Assembly (NCBI GenBank): GCA_902631295.1
Contig: CACOXV010000004.1
Coordinates: 1-64,000 of the forward strand
Direction: 5' to 3'
Length of the DNA: 64,000 nt
Source: Paracoccaceae bacterium
GTDB taxonomy: Bacteria; Pseudomonadota; Alphaproteobacteria; Rhodobacterales; Rhodobacteraceae
Part shown: positions 47,654-55,935 of the stretch, piece after piece
Layout: each line of letters begins with the position of its first letter
Numbering within the stretch: the first letter of the stretch is position 1
Program-made: the position numbers and the translations under genes
Notes under the pieces: generated by a model
Told to the model about the DNA's origin: nothing
Seen by the model: only the letters and a program-made list of their open reading frames with translations
Databases searched by the model: none

Positions 47654-47773
47654 TTATTTCCTTCCACAGCTGCAACAAAAGTAATCTTGCGCTACCTCTG
47701 GCTCGATTGAAAAAGGTTTTTTTATCGTTATAGAACCACCTTTAATTACCAGTCTCGAAGAAGAGTAGCCCAT
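47654..47773 (-). pseudogene. Truncated CDGSH iron-sulfur protein remnant
   Basis: A 39-residue ORF from ATG 47773 to TAA 47654: MGYSSSRLVIKGGSITIKKP, then FSIEPEVAQDYFCCSCGRK. The end resembles the first half of a CDGSH-type 2Fe-2S domain, where YxWCxCGRS is followed by the NQPFCDGSH half that supplies the other Cys and the His ligand. The stop falls right after CGRK and the second half is not found downstream in any frame I checked. It therefore cannot bind a normal cluster. Alternatively it is a short unrelated ORF. Confidence 0.5.
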
Positions 47774-47857
47774 CTTTGGAGATATATGGCATTAATTATA
47801 AATGAGGTAAAAAAATAATCCAAAATCAAAATTGAAGTAACTTAATAAATTATTTGT

Positions 47858-50386
47858 TTATTGGGACCTAAGAAATTTAGCTGGCTTTACTTTAAGAGAT
47901 ATTATTGCGAAATATAAACCTGCCAAGACATTTGCTACTAATCCACCCGTGATAACCAAAAATACGGTCGGCCAAATTATTTGAAAAGGTAGCTCGAGGA
48001 CATACGTCGTTATACTCCAAGCTCCACAGATGGCAAAAAATATTGCTATGAAGCCTGCTGTAGCCCCTATGACTGAAAAACGAATTATATAACTTATAAT
48101 AAGCTCCTTTTGCGTCGCTCCCAAAGTTTTCAGTATTGCCGCATCGTATGACCTTGCACTTTGTCCAGAGGCTGCTGACCCCAAAAGAACTAAAAATCCT
48201 GTTGCCAATGTAGTAAGTGCCCCATATGAGCTGGCAGTAGCTATTGAGCCTAATAGTTCGCTGACCCGCTCAATGACACCTCTTACTTTTATCAGCGTGA
48301 TATTTGGAAATTTTTTTGCTAACGTGTTAAAAATCCCAATTTCTGACTCAGTATTGGCATAAATTGTTGTAATAAAACTGTGGGGTGCGTTTTTGAGCGC
48401 ACTTGGGTTCATCGCGATAACGAAACCAATTCCAGCAGTTGAGAAGTCTACATTGCGTAGACTGGTAATTTCTCCGGTAATTTCCTTTCCCATTATATTT
48501 ACTGTTATGTTATCACCGAGCCCAAGTCCAAGTTCCCCTGCTTGTTCAGCAGCAAAACTAATTTGGGTTTTTCCTGAATAATTTCTTGGCCAAAGCAGAC
48601 CCTCTGTAAGGTTAAACCTTTCTGGTAATTCCTCAAAGTATGTAATGCCTCTATCTCCTTTAATTACCCAGTGATCGCCAGCCACTTCGGAAGCTTGTTC
48701 ATTATTTATTTTTGTAATTATTCCTCGCAGCATTGGGGCTTCATCAAACGAAGTAACGCCGTTGTAAGAATTCAAGATCCTACGTATTTCTTCAATTTGA
48801 GATTTTTGAATGTCGACTACGAAATAAGATGGGGCTACCTTTGGCAAATCGTTATTGATTGATGTCCTTAGATTACCATCGACCTGACCTATTATGGCAA
48901 GTACCGTTAAGCCCAATCCTATCGCGAGCAATGAGTTAGAAGTTCCTTCTTGTGTGCCTCCCATAGAAGCCAGCGCCCAGCGTGTGGATGGACGGCCATT
49001 AGCAAATCTAGCTAATTTCTTGATAATTGCCATCAAGATAAGTGCCGATAGAAATAAAGCTAACACAGCGACTGAAAAACCAAGCGCAAACCAACTTGTA
49101 AGTTTTGGGTTCTGATTAAATAAAGCTGAAGTAATTAAAAGAATAATTAAGAGACCCAAGCTCGAAATCACGTATTTAAAACTTGGTAAACTATAACTTA
49201 ACAAATTCATTTCGCGAAATAGCGCCGCAGTCTTTATATTTTCACATCTCGATAATGGCCAAAGTGTGAATAATGTTGCGATTATTGCTCCGTATATAGC
49301 CGCCTCGTATATTGGTTTAAGAGAAAAAACTATATCAATAGGGATTGGAATAATAACCTTAAGAAAAGGTGCTAAAATATGTGGTGCACTCGCTCCGAGG
49401 CCCAAGCCCAAAGCTATACCAAGCAAAGATAACATAGATATCTGAATGAAATAAGTCATAAAAATCTGGAAATCCGTGGCGCCTAAACTTCTTAGGACAG
49501 CGATCGTAGTGATTTTTCTGTTAAGGTAACTTTTAACCGCTGATCCGATCCCAACACCCCCAACTATAAGACCTGCAAGACCAACCATTATAAAAAAGGC
49601 TGACAATCTGGTGACAAACTCAGAAATACCTGGTGCACCATTTCTGGAGTCTCTCCAACGCATGCCACTATTTTCAAATTTTGTTTTCGCAAGAGTTTCG
49701 AGAGAATCCAAGTTTTCACTTGGATCTATCTGTAGCCTATATTTGGCTGAAAAAAGTGTTCCGGGTACAATTAATCCAGATGTTTTCAAATCAGCAGTTT
49801 TTAAAATTGTTCTGGGTCCTAAACCAAAATTAGCGCCAGCATCATCGGGAGAAGTGACAATGATATCTCTCAAAATAAATTCAGTAAGTCCAAGACGGAA
49901 GGAGTCGCCTATAGAAATATCTAACCTTGATACAAGATCGCTTTCCATTATTGCACTTTTGGGTTGGCGCAATATATCTTGAAGTGCTCGTCCACTGGAA
50001 AGCTGGACGTCTCCAATTAGTGGGTATTTATCATCTATAGCTTTTATCTGAGTGAGTACTCTTTCATTCTGGCCATCCCTGATGACATTGGCCATTGATC
50101 TAAATTCTAGGATTTCTGACATATTTGTGGATATTGATTTAAGCCAATTAAGTTCTTCAGTATTTGCTACGCGATAGGTAAATTCTGCTTCTGCATCGCC
50201 GCCAAGTAACTCAGATCCTTTCTCACTAATAGCATATTCAATTCCACTCTTAACAGTTCCGACTGCAGTAATTGTTCCAACTCCCAGCATCAAGCATATT
50301 AGAAATAGTCGGAACCCGGAAATGCCTGAACGTAGTTCGCGGATCGCCATTTGTGCTGAGAATTTGAGGTTTTCAAAAATAATCAC
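47858..50386 (-). CDS. ybbP: ABC transporter permease, YbbP-like (FtsX/MacB type)
   Basis: 842 residues. Large permease with an N-terminal membrane helix (about 22-42), a periplasmic MacB-like domain, FtsX-type core segments near 260-290, 315-345 and 360-380, further segments in the middle and a C-terminal FtsX core near 700-840. It is the COG3127 type, coupled to the YbbA ATPase and the esterase TesA. These are implicated in lipid or lipoprotein handling, though the transported substrate is not settled. The start is GTG 50386, overlapping the ybbA stop by four bases (GTGA). Confidence 0.88.
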   Translation of the reverse strand: MIIFENLKFSAQMAIRELRSGISGFRLFLICLMLGVGTITAVGTVKSGIEYAISEKGSELLGGDAEAEFTYRVANTEELNWLKSISTNMSEILEFRSMANVIRDGQNERVLTQIKAIDDKYPLIGDVQLSSGRALQDILRQPKSAIMESDLVSRLDISIGDSFRLGLTEFILRDIIVTSPDDAGANFGLGPRTILKTADLKTSGLIVPGTLFSAKYRLQIDPSENLDSLETLAKTKFENSGMRWRDSRNGAPGISEFVTRLSAFFIMVGLAGLIVGGVGIGSAVKSYLNRKITTIAVLRSLGATDFQIFMTYFIQISMLSLLGIALGLGLGASAPHILAPFLKVIIPIPIDIVFSLKPIYEAAIYGAIIATLFTLWPLSRCENIKTAALFREMNLLSYSLPSFKYVISSLGLLIILLITSALFNQNPKLTSWFALGFSVAVLALFLSALILMAIIKKLARFANGRPSTRWALASMGGTQEGTSNSLLAIGLGLTVLAIIGQVDGNLRTSINNDLPKVAPSYFVVDIQKSQIEEIRRILNSYNGVTSFDEAPMLRGIITKINNEQASEVAGDHWVIKGDRGITYFEELPERFNLTEGLLWPRNYSGKTQISFAAEQAGELGLGLGDNITVNIMGKEITGEITSLRNVDFSTAGIGFVIAMNPSALKNAPHSFITTIYANTESEIGIFNTLAKKFPNITLIKVRGVIERVSELLGSIATASSYGALTTLATGFLVLLGSAASGQSARSYDAAILKTLGATQKELIISYIIRFSVIGATAGFIAIFFAICGAWSITTYVLELPFQIIWPTVFLVITGGLVANVLAGLYFAIISLKVKPAKFLRSQ

Positions 50387-51051
50387 AAAAGTTTTCCATC
50401 TCTAATTTTGATGATCCTATCGCATTTTTTTGCAAGTTCTCTGGAGTGGGTAACCAGAAAAAGTGTAGTATCGTTCTCATTTTTGATTTCAAAAAGTAGA
50501 TCAACAATGGCTTTGGTATTCTCCTCATCCAAATTCCCTGTTGGTTCATCTGCTAAAAGGATTTTGGGATTTGAAACATATGCTCTTGCCAGTGCTACAC
50601 GTTGTTGTTCCCCGCCAGACAGCTGTGAGGGATAATGACCAGCACGATGCGATAGTCCAACCCTATCTAATGCCATGATAGCGTGTTTATTTGGATTTTT
50701 TGAAAACGAAATTTCTAAGGGTGTTGCGACGTTTTCGAGTGCTGTGAGTGTGGGTATCAAGTGAAAGGATTGAAAAACAACTCCAACGTTATTTCTACGC
50801 AGCCTCGATAGCTTGTCTTCCGACATTTCTGTAATTACTTGACCCAAAATTTCTATTTCTCCACTCGAGGCTCGCTCTAACCCACCAGCCAGCATCAACA
50901 GTGAAGACTTTCCCGATCCCGATGGGCCTATCAATCCAATACTTTCACCTTGATCAATGTTTAGTGAAATATTTTTTATAATGTTCACATTGCCTGCGTT
51001 GCCTTTCAGCGTCAAAGATACATTTTGTAAAGAAATAATCGGCGTTCGCAT
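50383..51051 (-). CDS. ybbA: ABC transporter ATPase, YbbA-like
   Basis: 222 residues, LolD/MacB-class ATPase. Walker A is GPSGSGKSS (about 42-50), Q-loop VVFQSFHLIPTL, signature QLSGGEQQRVALARAYV, Walker B ILLADEPTGNLD and switch His VTHSREL. It energises the YbbP permease encoded directly downstream. Divergent from tesA, with only 12 bases between the two start codons. Confidence 0.92.
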   Translation of the reverse strand: MRTPIISLQNVSLTLKGNAGNVNIIKNISLNIDQGESIGLIGPSGSGKSSLLMLAGGLERASSGEIEILGQVITEMSEDKLSRLRRNNVGVVFQSFHLIPTLTALENVATPLEISFSKNPNKHAIMALDRVGLSHRAGHYPSQLSGGEQQRVALARAYVSNPKILLADEPTGNLDEENTKAIVDLLFEIKNENDTTLFLVTHSRELAKKCDRIIKIRDGKLL

Positions 51052-51063
51052 GAAAGCTCTCTA

Positions 51064-51738
51064 ATGATTTTTATAGACAAAGTTAAATATGGTTTATTTT
51101 CGGTTGTGAGCAAGACGATCATTTTACTATTTGTGTTTTCCTCATTTGCCCACGCTGATAATAAAATAAAAATACTTATGCTTGGAGATAGCTTAACTCA
51201 GGGATATGGGTTGGAAGAAAAAAAAGGGTTGGTTCCTAAGCTTCAGAATTGGCTCTCAACCAATAATGTCGAGGTACTGCTAATTAATGGCGGGGTTTCT
51301 GGCGATACGACATTAGGGGGTTCCGAAAGGTTGGACTGGTTGCTTACTCCAAGTATAAATGGCGTAGTAGTTGCGCTTGGTGGAAACGATTTATTGCGAG
51401 GTTTTGATCCGAAATTTACCAAAAATAATCTACAAGAAATTTTCAAAACTTTGAAATTGAAGGGAATTAATAGTGTAATCGTTGGGACTATTTCTCCATT
51501 AAATTACGGTCCCCAATTCAAAAAGGAACATGATGCGATATATCCTTCGTTAGCGAGTGAATATAATCTTTTTTATATAGACAGCCTATTTTCCCCATTA
51601 ATTGACAAAAAAACGCAGGAAATTTCAGTCAATTTACTTCAAGCCGATGGCATTCACCCGAATGAGAAGGGAGTCGAGGCAATAGTGAACTATATTGGTC
51701 CAGTTATTAGAGATTTTACATATTCGCTGTCGCAATAG
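51064..51738 (+). CDS. tesA: Arylesterase / lysophospholipase L1 (GDSL family)
   Basis: 224 residues. Secreted SGNH/GDSL hydrolase. The signal peptide ends near SSFAHA (about residue 31). Block I is LMLGDSLTQGYG with the catalytic Ser43, block II a Gly in NGGVSGDT, block III ALGGNDLLRG with Asn, and block V DGIHPNEKG with Asp and His. It cleaves acyl esters or lysophospholipids in the periplasm. ATG 51064 has no clear ribosome binding site; a GTG 15 codons later would give a shorter signal peptide. Divergent from ybbA-ybbP, a common arrangement. Confidence 0.9.
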   Translation: MIFIDKVKYGLFSVVSKTIILLFVFSSFAHADNKIKILMLGDSLTQGYGLEEKKGLVPKLQNWLSTNNVEVLLINGGVSGDTTLGGSERLDWLLTPSINGVVVALGGNDLLRGFDPKFTKNNLQEIFKTLKLKGINSVIVGTISPLNYGPQFKKEHDAIYPSLASEYNLFYIDSLFSPLIDKKTQEISVNLLQADGIHPNEKGVEAIVNYIGPVIRDFTYSLSQ

Positions 51739-51930
51739 ACTGTAAAAAATTAATCATGATTGTTACCACCAGTTATTTAGGTGTTAAAAAAATTTATCAG
51801 CAAGATGCCAAGATGTCACAAAAAGCGTCGGCAGAAAAATGAACCCTTGAACTTCTCTTGTAAAAAATACTACACCCGTGACCAGCTGGCTACAGAGCGC
51901 GTACTACCTTAATTGATATTAGGAGATAAA

Positions 51931-52149
51931 ATGGCCAAAGAAGAATTACTCGAGTTTCCAGGGATTGTAAAAGAGTTACTGCCCAATGCTACATTCCGAG
52001 TTGAGCTTGAAAATGGTCATGAAATAATCGCGCATACGGCAGGTAAAATGAGAAAGAATAGAATTCGTGTCCTTGCGGGTGATCGCGTTCAGGTGGAAAT
52101 GACACCCTATGATTTGACGAAGGGGCGGATAAATTATCGTCATAAATAG
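51931..52149 (+). CDS. infA: Translation initiation factor IF-1
   Basis: 72 residues, S1-like OB fold: [20 protein letters not shown], then [39 protein letters not shown] and [12 protein letters not shown]. It binds the ribosomal A site during initiation. The start is ATG 51931 after AGGAGA; upstream in-frame residues are not part of IF-1. Three bases separate it from maf. The 192-base gap before it shows no gene. Confidence 0.97.
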   Translation: MAKEELLEFPGIVKELLPNATFRVELENGHEIIAHTAGKMRKNRIRVLAGDRVQVEMTPYDLTKGRINYRHK

Positions 52150-52152
52150 CCG

Positions 52153-52725
52153 TTGAAGCTTGTACTTGGATCAAGCAGCCCTCGGCGGCTAGAATTACTA
52201 TCCCAGATAGGTGTAATCCCTGACGAAATTCGGGCACCAGAGATAGATGAAAAATGTATTAACGGAGAATTACCGCGTAAATACTGCAATCGAGTAGTAT
52301 TGGCAAAGCTCAATGCAATTACATGTAATCCAGACGAAGTGGTTCTTTGTGGCGATACGACCGTTGCTTTGGGCAGGAGGATCTTTGGTAAGCCAAAGGA
52401 TAAAGACCAGGCTATGAAATATTTAATTGCTCTTTCTGGTAGAAGACATCGGGTTATAACAGCAATAGCCGTTCGATCTAATGATAAAATTTGGACAAAA
52501 GATGTTGTTAGTGTTGTAAAATTCAAGGTTCTTTCCGAAAAAGAGGTTGAGGATTATATAAGTACCGGCGATTGGGAAGGAAAAGCGGGAGCTTATGGTA
52601 TCCAAGGGCATGCCAGTAAATTTATTCCGTGGATATCGGGCTCTTTCTCAGCGATAGTTGGCTTGCCTTTGTTAGAAACAAATAACTTGTTAGTTAAAGC
52701 AGGTTATATAATGCGACGAGTTTGA
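52153..52725 (+). CDS. maf: Maf-like nucleotide pyrophosphatase
   Basis: 190 residues. It opens [18 protein letters not shown], the Maf active-site loop with SSSPRR, then [16 protein letters not shown] (catalytic Asp) and [13 protein letters not shown], with [11 protein letters not shown] near 145. Maf proteins hydrolyse modified or canonical nucleoside triphosphates. The start is TTG 52153, three bases after the infA stop, with no other start that keeps the N-terminal motif, so translation is probably coupled to infA. Confidence 0.93.
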   Translation: MKLVLGSSSPRRLELLSQIGVIPDEIRAPEIDEKCINGELPRKYCNRVVLAKLNAITCNPDEVVLCGDTTVALGRRIFGKPKDKDQAMKYLIALSGRRHRVITAIAVRSNDKIWTKDVVSVVKFKVLSEKEVEDYISTGDWEGKAGAYGIQGHASKFIPWISGSFSAIVGLPLLETNNLLVKAGYIMRRV

Positions 52726-52727
52726 AG

Positions 52728-53741
52728 ATGAATGGAAAGATAGCTTTACTTGATTATTTTGAAGGTAAAGAGGCAGCTGCATTGCTAATAGATGGTGAGT
52801 TATACGATTTTTTTGCAGAGGAAGATATAATAGCACCTGGTTCTATTTTCAGAGTAAAAGTAAAGCGCCAGCTAAAAGGAAGTGGTGGCGTTTTTGTTGA
52901 AAGTCCAGATGGTGAGTTTTTTTTACATCAAACAAAAGGAATAAACACTGGCGATGTTATTTTAGTACAAGTTAGTAGTTATGGTGATAAAGAAAAACTG
53001 CCTCGTGTCACAACAAAAATACTTTTTAAAAGTAGATATGCAATAGTAACACCTTTTGCTGTCGGGCTTAATATAGCCAAGAACATCCAAGATGATGAAA
53101 GAAGAATTTGGCTTAAACAAATGGTTACAGGGGGGCTTGAAGAAATTCCTTATGGGATGATTTTGAGATCATCTTGCAATTCTGCCAGTGATAGTAAAAT
53201 CCTTAATGACTGTGGAAACATGATCGCATCTGCTCAAAATGTATTATCTGATGATAATAATAAGCTCGGGTTAGTATATCGATCTCATTCTCCGCATCAA
53301 ATGGCATGGCGGGAATGGAACGATATACCGGCTGCAGATAAAAGCAGCGGCTCATTTGCTGAGTATGGAGTTTTAGAATTAATCGATGAGCTCAAAAATT
53401 CAAAAGTTGTTATTAATGAGTGTAATTACTATATCGAACCCACAAAAGCCTTTGTGGCGGTAGATGTTAATACTGCGGCGGATTTTTCATTTGCTGCCGG
53501 ATTAAAAGCTAATCTTGCGATGGCCAAAGATCTACCGCGTCAATTACGATTGAGAGGTTTGGGAGGGCAAATAGTTATAGATCCTGCACCAATTCCTAAA
53601 AGAGATCGAAAAACATTAGAAAATGCGCTTCGGGCAGCATTCCGAAAAGATACAGTCGAAACTAATTTCGTCGGGTGGACAGCCATGGGCTTGGTTGAAT
53701 TACAGAGAGCAAGAATTCGCCCTAATTGGTTAAATCTTTAG
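52728..53741 (+). CDS. rng: Ribonuclease E/G family protein, short form
   Basis: 337 residues. It aligns with the catalytic core of RNase G/E: an N-terminal segment with an S1-like region (GSIFRVKVKRQLKGSGGVFVE, split by loops), and the catalytic Asp region FVAVDVNTAADFSF near 243 followed by LPRQLRLRGLGGQIVIDPAP with the second Asp. The large C-terminal degradosome scaffold of RNase E is absent and the zinc-link Cys pair is not evident. Short relatives are common in alphaproteobacteria beside infA-maf. ATG 52728 lies two bases after the maf stop. Confidence 0.86.
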   Translation: MNGKIALLDYFEGKEAAALLIDGELYDFFAEEDIIAPGSIFRVKVKRQLKGSGGVFVESPDGEFFLHQTKGINTGDVILVQVSSYGDKEKLPRVTTKILFKSRYAIVTPFAVGLNIAKNIQDDERRIWLKQMVTGGLEEIPYGMILRSSCNSASDSKILNDCGNMIASAQNVLSDDNNKLGLVYRSHSPHQMAWREWNDIPAADKSSGSFAEYGVLELIDELKNSKVVINECNYYIEPTKAFVAVDVNTAADFSFAAGLKANLAMAKDLPRQLRLRGLGGQIVIDPAPIPKRDRKTLENALRAAFRKDTVETNFVGWTAMGLVELQRARIRPNWLNL

Positions 53742-53773
53742 TTGAGATCAGCATAATAGCAAGTTATTGTCGC

Positions 53774-55345
53774 CTAAACCGCTGTATCTTTATAATTGAT
53801 TTCCTTTTTATCTTGACCGAGCCTATTGCGCCGGATGTGTAATCTATTTAAAGCATTCAAATATGCTTTAGCTGATGCAACCACGGTATCTGTGTCTGCA
53901 GATTGTCCCGTAGAAATATTCCCTTTATCTTCCATTCGAACAGTTACTGTAGCTTGTGCATCTGTTCCCTCGGTTACCGCATGCACTTGATATAGCTGTA
54001 ACTTTGCGCTGTGAGGATACAACGACTTAACCGCATTAAAGGTTGCATCAACCGGTCCATCGCCCTTGGCAATAGTTGACATTTCGTTGCCGTCAATTAT
54101 CAGCATCATTTCTGCACTTTGTGGCCCATGTGTTCCGCATTTAACCTCCAAAGATTTTAATATTATGTGATCATTGTCTGCATCTTCGCCAGCACGCATA
54201 AGTGCTATAAGGTCTTCATCATAAATCTCTTTTTTCCTATCCGCTAATTCTTTGAAGCGGACAAATACATCCTTCAGTTGATTATCAGCCAACTGGTAGC
54301 CCAATTCCTCCAGTTTAGCTCTGAGTGCCGCCCGACCTGAGTGTTTGCCTAAAACTAGATTTGTTTCAGACAAACCTATGTCTTCAGGGCGCATTATTTC
54401 AAAAGTTTCAGAATTTTTCAGCATACCATCTTGGTGTATGCCGCTTTCATGAGCAAATGCATTTTTGCCAACAATAGCCTTATTAAATTGGACTGGAAAA
54501 CCTGAAACAATTGCAACCCTCCTTGAGAGATTCATTAATTTAGTTGCATCTACTTTTGTGTGGTAAGGCATTATATCAGCTCTTACTTTAAGTGCCATCA
54601 CAACTTCTTCGAGCGCCGTATTTCCAGCTCGCTCCCCAAGTCCGTTAATTGTGCACTCTATTTGCCGAGCCCCTCCCTCGACCGCTGCAAGAGCATTCGC
54701 AGTGGCCATACCTAAATCATTGTGACAATGAGTTGCGAATACGACCTCATCTGCTCCCGGAACATTCTCAATAAGCATGCGAATTAAATCGGCAGATTCG
54801 ACAGGAGCAGTGTAACCCACAGTATCGGGAATGTTGATTGTTGATGCGCCAGCCTTAATTGCTATCTCCACAACGCGCATCAAATAATCGTGTTCTGTGC
54901 GGGTGGCATCCATTGGGGACCACTGAACATTATCGCATAAGTTTCGGGCATGTGTCACCGTATCGTGGATCAGCTCTGCCATCTGATCTTTGTCAAGATT
55001 TGGAATAGCCCGGTGTAACGGCGATGTTCCAATAAATGTGTGTATTCGAGATTTATCGGCATTTTTTACAGCTTCCCAGCATCGATCAATATCTTTATAA
55101 TTTGCGCGGGCTAATCCACAGATCGTAGAATTTTTAGAGCGTCGGGCGATTTCACTGACCGCTTTAAAGTCTCCCTCTGAGGCGATAGGGAAACCTGCTT
55201 CTATGATATCGACACCCATTTCATCCAAAAGCTCAGCTATTTCGAGCTTTTCTTCGTGGGTCATAGTCGCGCCCGGTGACTGCTCTCCATCACGAAGCGT
55301 TGTGTCAAAGATTACTACCCTATTGTTACGGTTATTATTTTTCAT
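53774..55345 (-). CDS. leuA: 2-isopropylmalate synthase
   Basis: 523 residues. It condenses acetyl-CoA with 2-oxoisovalerate, the first committed step of leucine synthesis. The catalytic domain has VVIFDTTLRDGEQSPGATMT (about 9-28), FATHCHNDLGMATANALAAV with the metal His residues, and GLGERAGNTALEE. FAHESGIHQDGMLK lies in the linker. The C-terminal leucine-binding regulatory domain is present (from about 390), so feedback inhibition is likely. A strong RNA hairpin at 55398-55434 in its leader may add further control. Confidence 0.96.
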   Translation of the reverse strand: MKNNNRNNRVVIFDTTLRDGEQSPGATMTHEEKLEIAELLDEMGVDIIEAGFPIASEGDFKAVSEIARRSKNSTICGLARANYKDIDRCWEAVKNADKSRIHTFIGTSPLHRAIPNLDKDQMAELIHDTVTHARNLCDNVQWSPMDATRTEHDYLMRVVEIAIKAGASTINIPDTVGYTAPVESADLIRMLIENVPGADEVVFATHCHNDLGMATANALAAVEGGARQIECTINGLGERAGNTALEEVVMALKVRADIMPYHTKVDATKLMNLSRRVAIVSGFPVQFNKAIVGKNAFAHESGIHQDGMLKNSETFEIMRPEDIGLSETNLVLGKHSGRAALRAKLEELGYQLADNQLKDVFVRFKELADRKKEIYDEDLIALMRAGEDADNDHIILKSLEVKCGTHGPQSAEMMLIIDGNEMSTIAKGDGPVDATFNAVKSLYPHSAKLQLYQVHAVTEGTDAQATVTVRMEDKGNISTGQSADTDTVVASAKAYLNALNRLHIRRNRLGQDKKEINYKDTAV

Positions 55346-55397
55346 TTGAAAACTCTATGTTTGGTATTTTTGATTTAGTTCGATGCGTTCATTGTCT

Positions 55398-55434
55398 CCC
55401 CTGAGCGGACGCACCTTTCTGGCACGCTCAGAGG
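55398..55434 (-). promoter_or_regulatory. Structured leader RNA upstream of leuA
   Basis: On the minus strand CCTCTGAGCG (55434-55425) pairs with CGCTCAGGGG (55407-55398), a 10-bp stem with one T-G wobble. The loop TGCCAGAAAGGTGCGTC can itself pair. It lies 53 bases before the leuA ATG. I do not recognise a known riboswitch, no leucine-rich leader peptide is evident, and no T-run follows, so the mechanism is open. Confidence 0.5.
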
Positions 55435-55535
55435 CTGCCTAGTATCAGGATTTGCTTTTGATTTATTACCTTACAAATTTTGGACATTGAACTCATTCAC
55501 ACCAAGACATTTTTCAATATTAAGTTTATACATGC

Positions 55536-55556
55536 ATTGTTTTAAAGTAAAACAAT
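55536..55556. other. Perfect AT-rich inverted repeat before slyX
   Basis: ATTGTTTTA and TAAAACAAT form a perfect 9-bp inverted repeat around AAG, 58 bases before the slyX-like ORF. It could be an operator or hairpin. The remainder of the 269-base gap 55346-55614 holds the leuA leader and no further gene. Confidence 0.4.
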
Positions 55557-55614
55557 AAAATAATTATTGCTCGTAAGGTGTGCGTAGTAGACACATAGTG
55601 CAACAGCTTATATT

Positions 55615-55857
55615 TTGAACGAGAATTTTGTGAGGCCTATAGTTTTGAACGAGCAAGTGGAAAAAAGTTTAGAAAAAATTGAAGCGGTGATTTCTGAGTT
55701 ATTGCGGAATAGCGAAGATTTATCAGATGTTGTTGCGGCTCAAGATAAAGAAATTTCCAGAATAAAAGATAGCCTACAGTGGCTTTTAGAACAAGAATTT
55801 GAACGTCAAAATATTGAGAACACAGCCACAGCTGAAAAACCGCCACCACATTGGTAG
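55615..55857 (+). CDS. slyX: SlyX-like coiled-coil protein
   Basis: Up to 80 residues. The central segment EKIEAVISELLRNSEDL, then SDVVAAQDKEISRIKDSLQW, is a coiled coil with SlyX spacing, and the C-terminal PPPHW is the characteristic SlyX tail. The function of SlyX is unknown. The start is uncertain: TTG 55615, GTG 55630 and TTG 55645 are in frame and no ATG is available. It is followed by the MORN-repeat gene on the same strand, 78 bases away. Confidence 0.72.
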   Translation: MNENFVRPIVLNEQVEKSLEKIEAVISELLRNSEDLSDVVAAQDKEISRIKDSLQWLLEQEFERQNIENTATAEKPPPHW

Positions 55858-55935
55858 ATACGAAAGCAATTGTCATTTTATTGAAGCTAAAGTAGGCTTT
55901 AGTAAATAATAAAACAAAGCACAAATGGGCGTACT

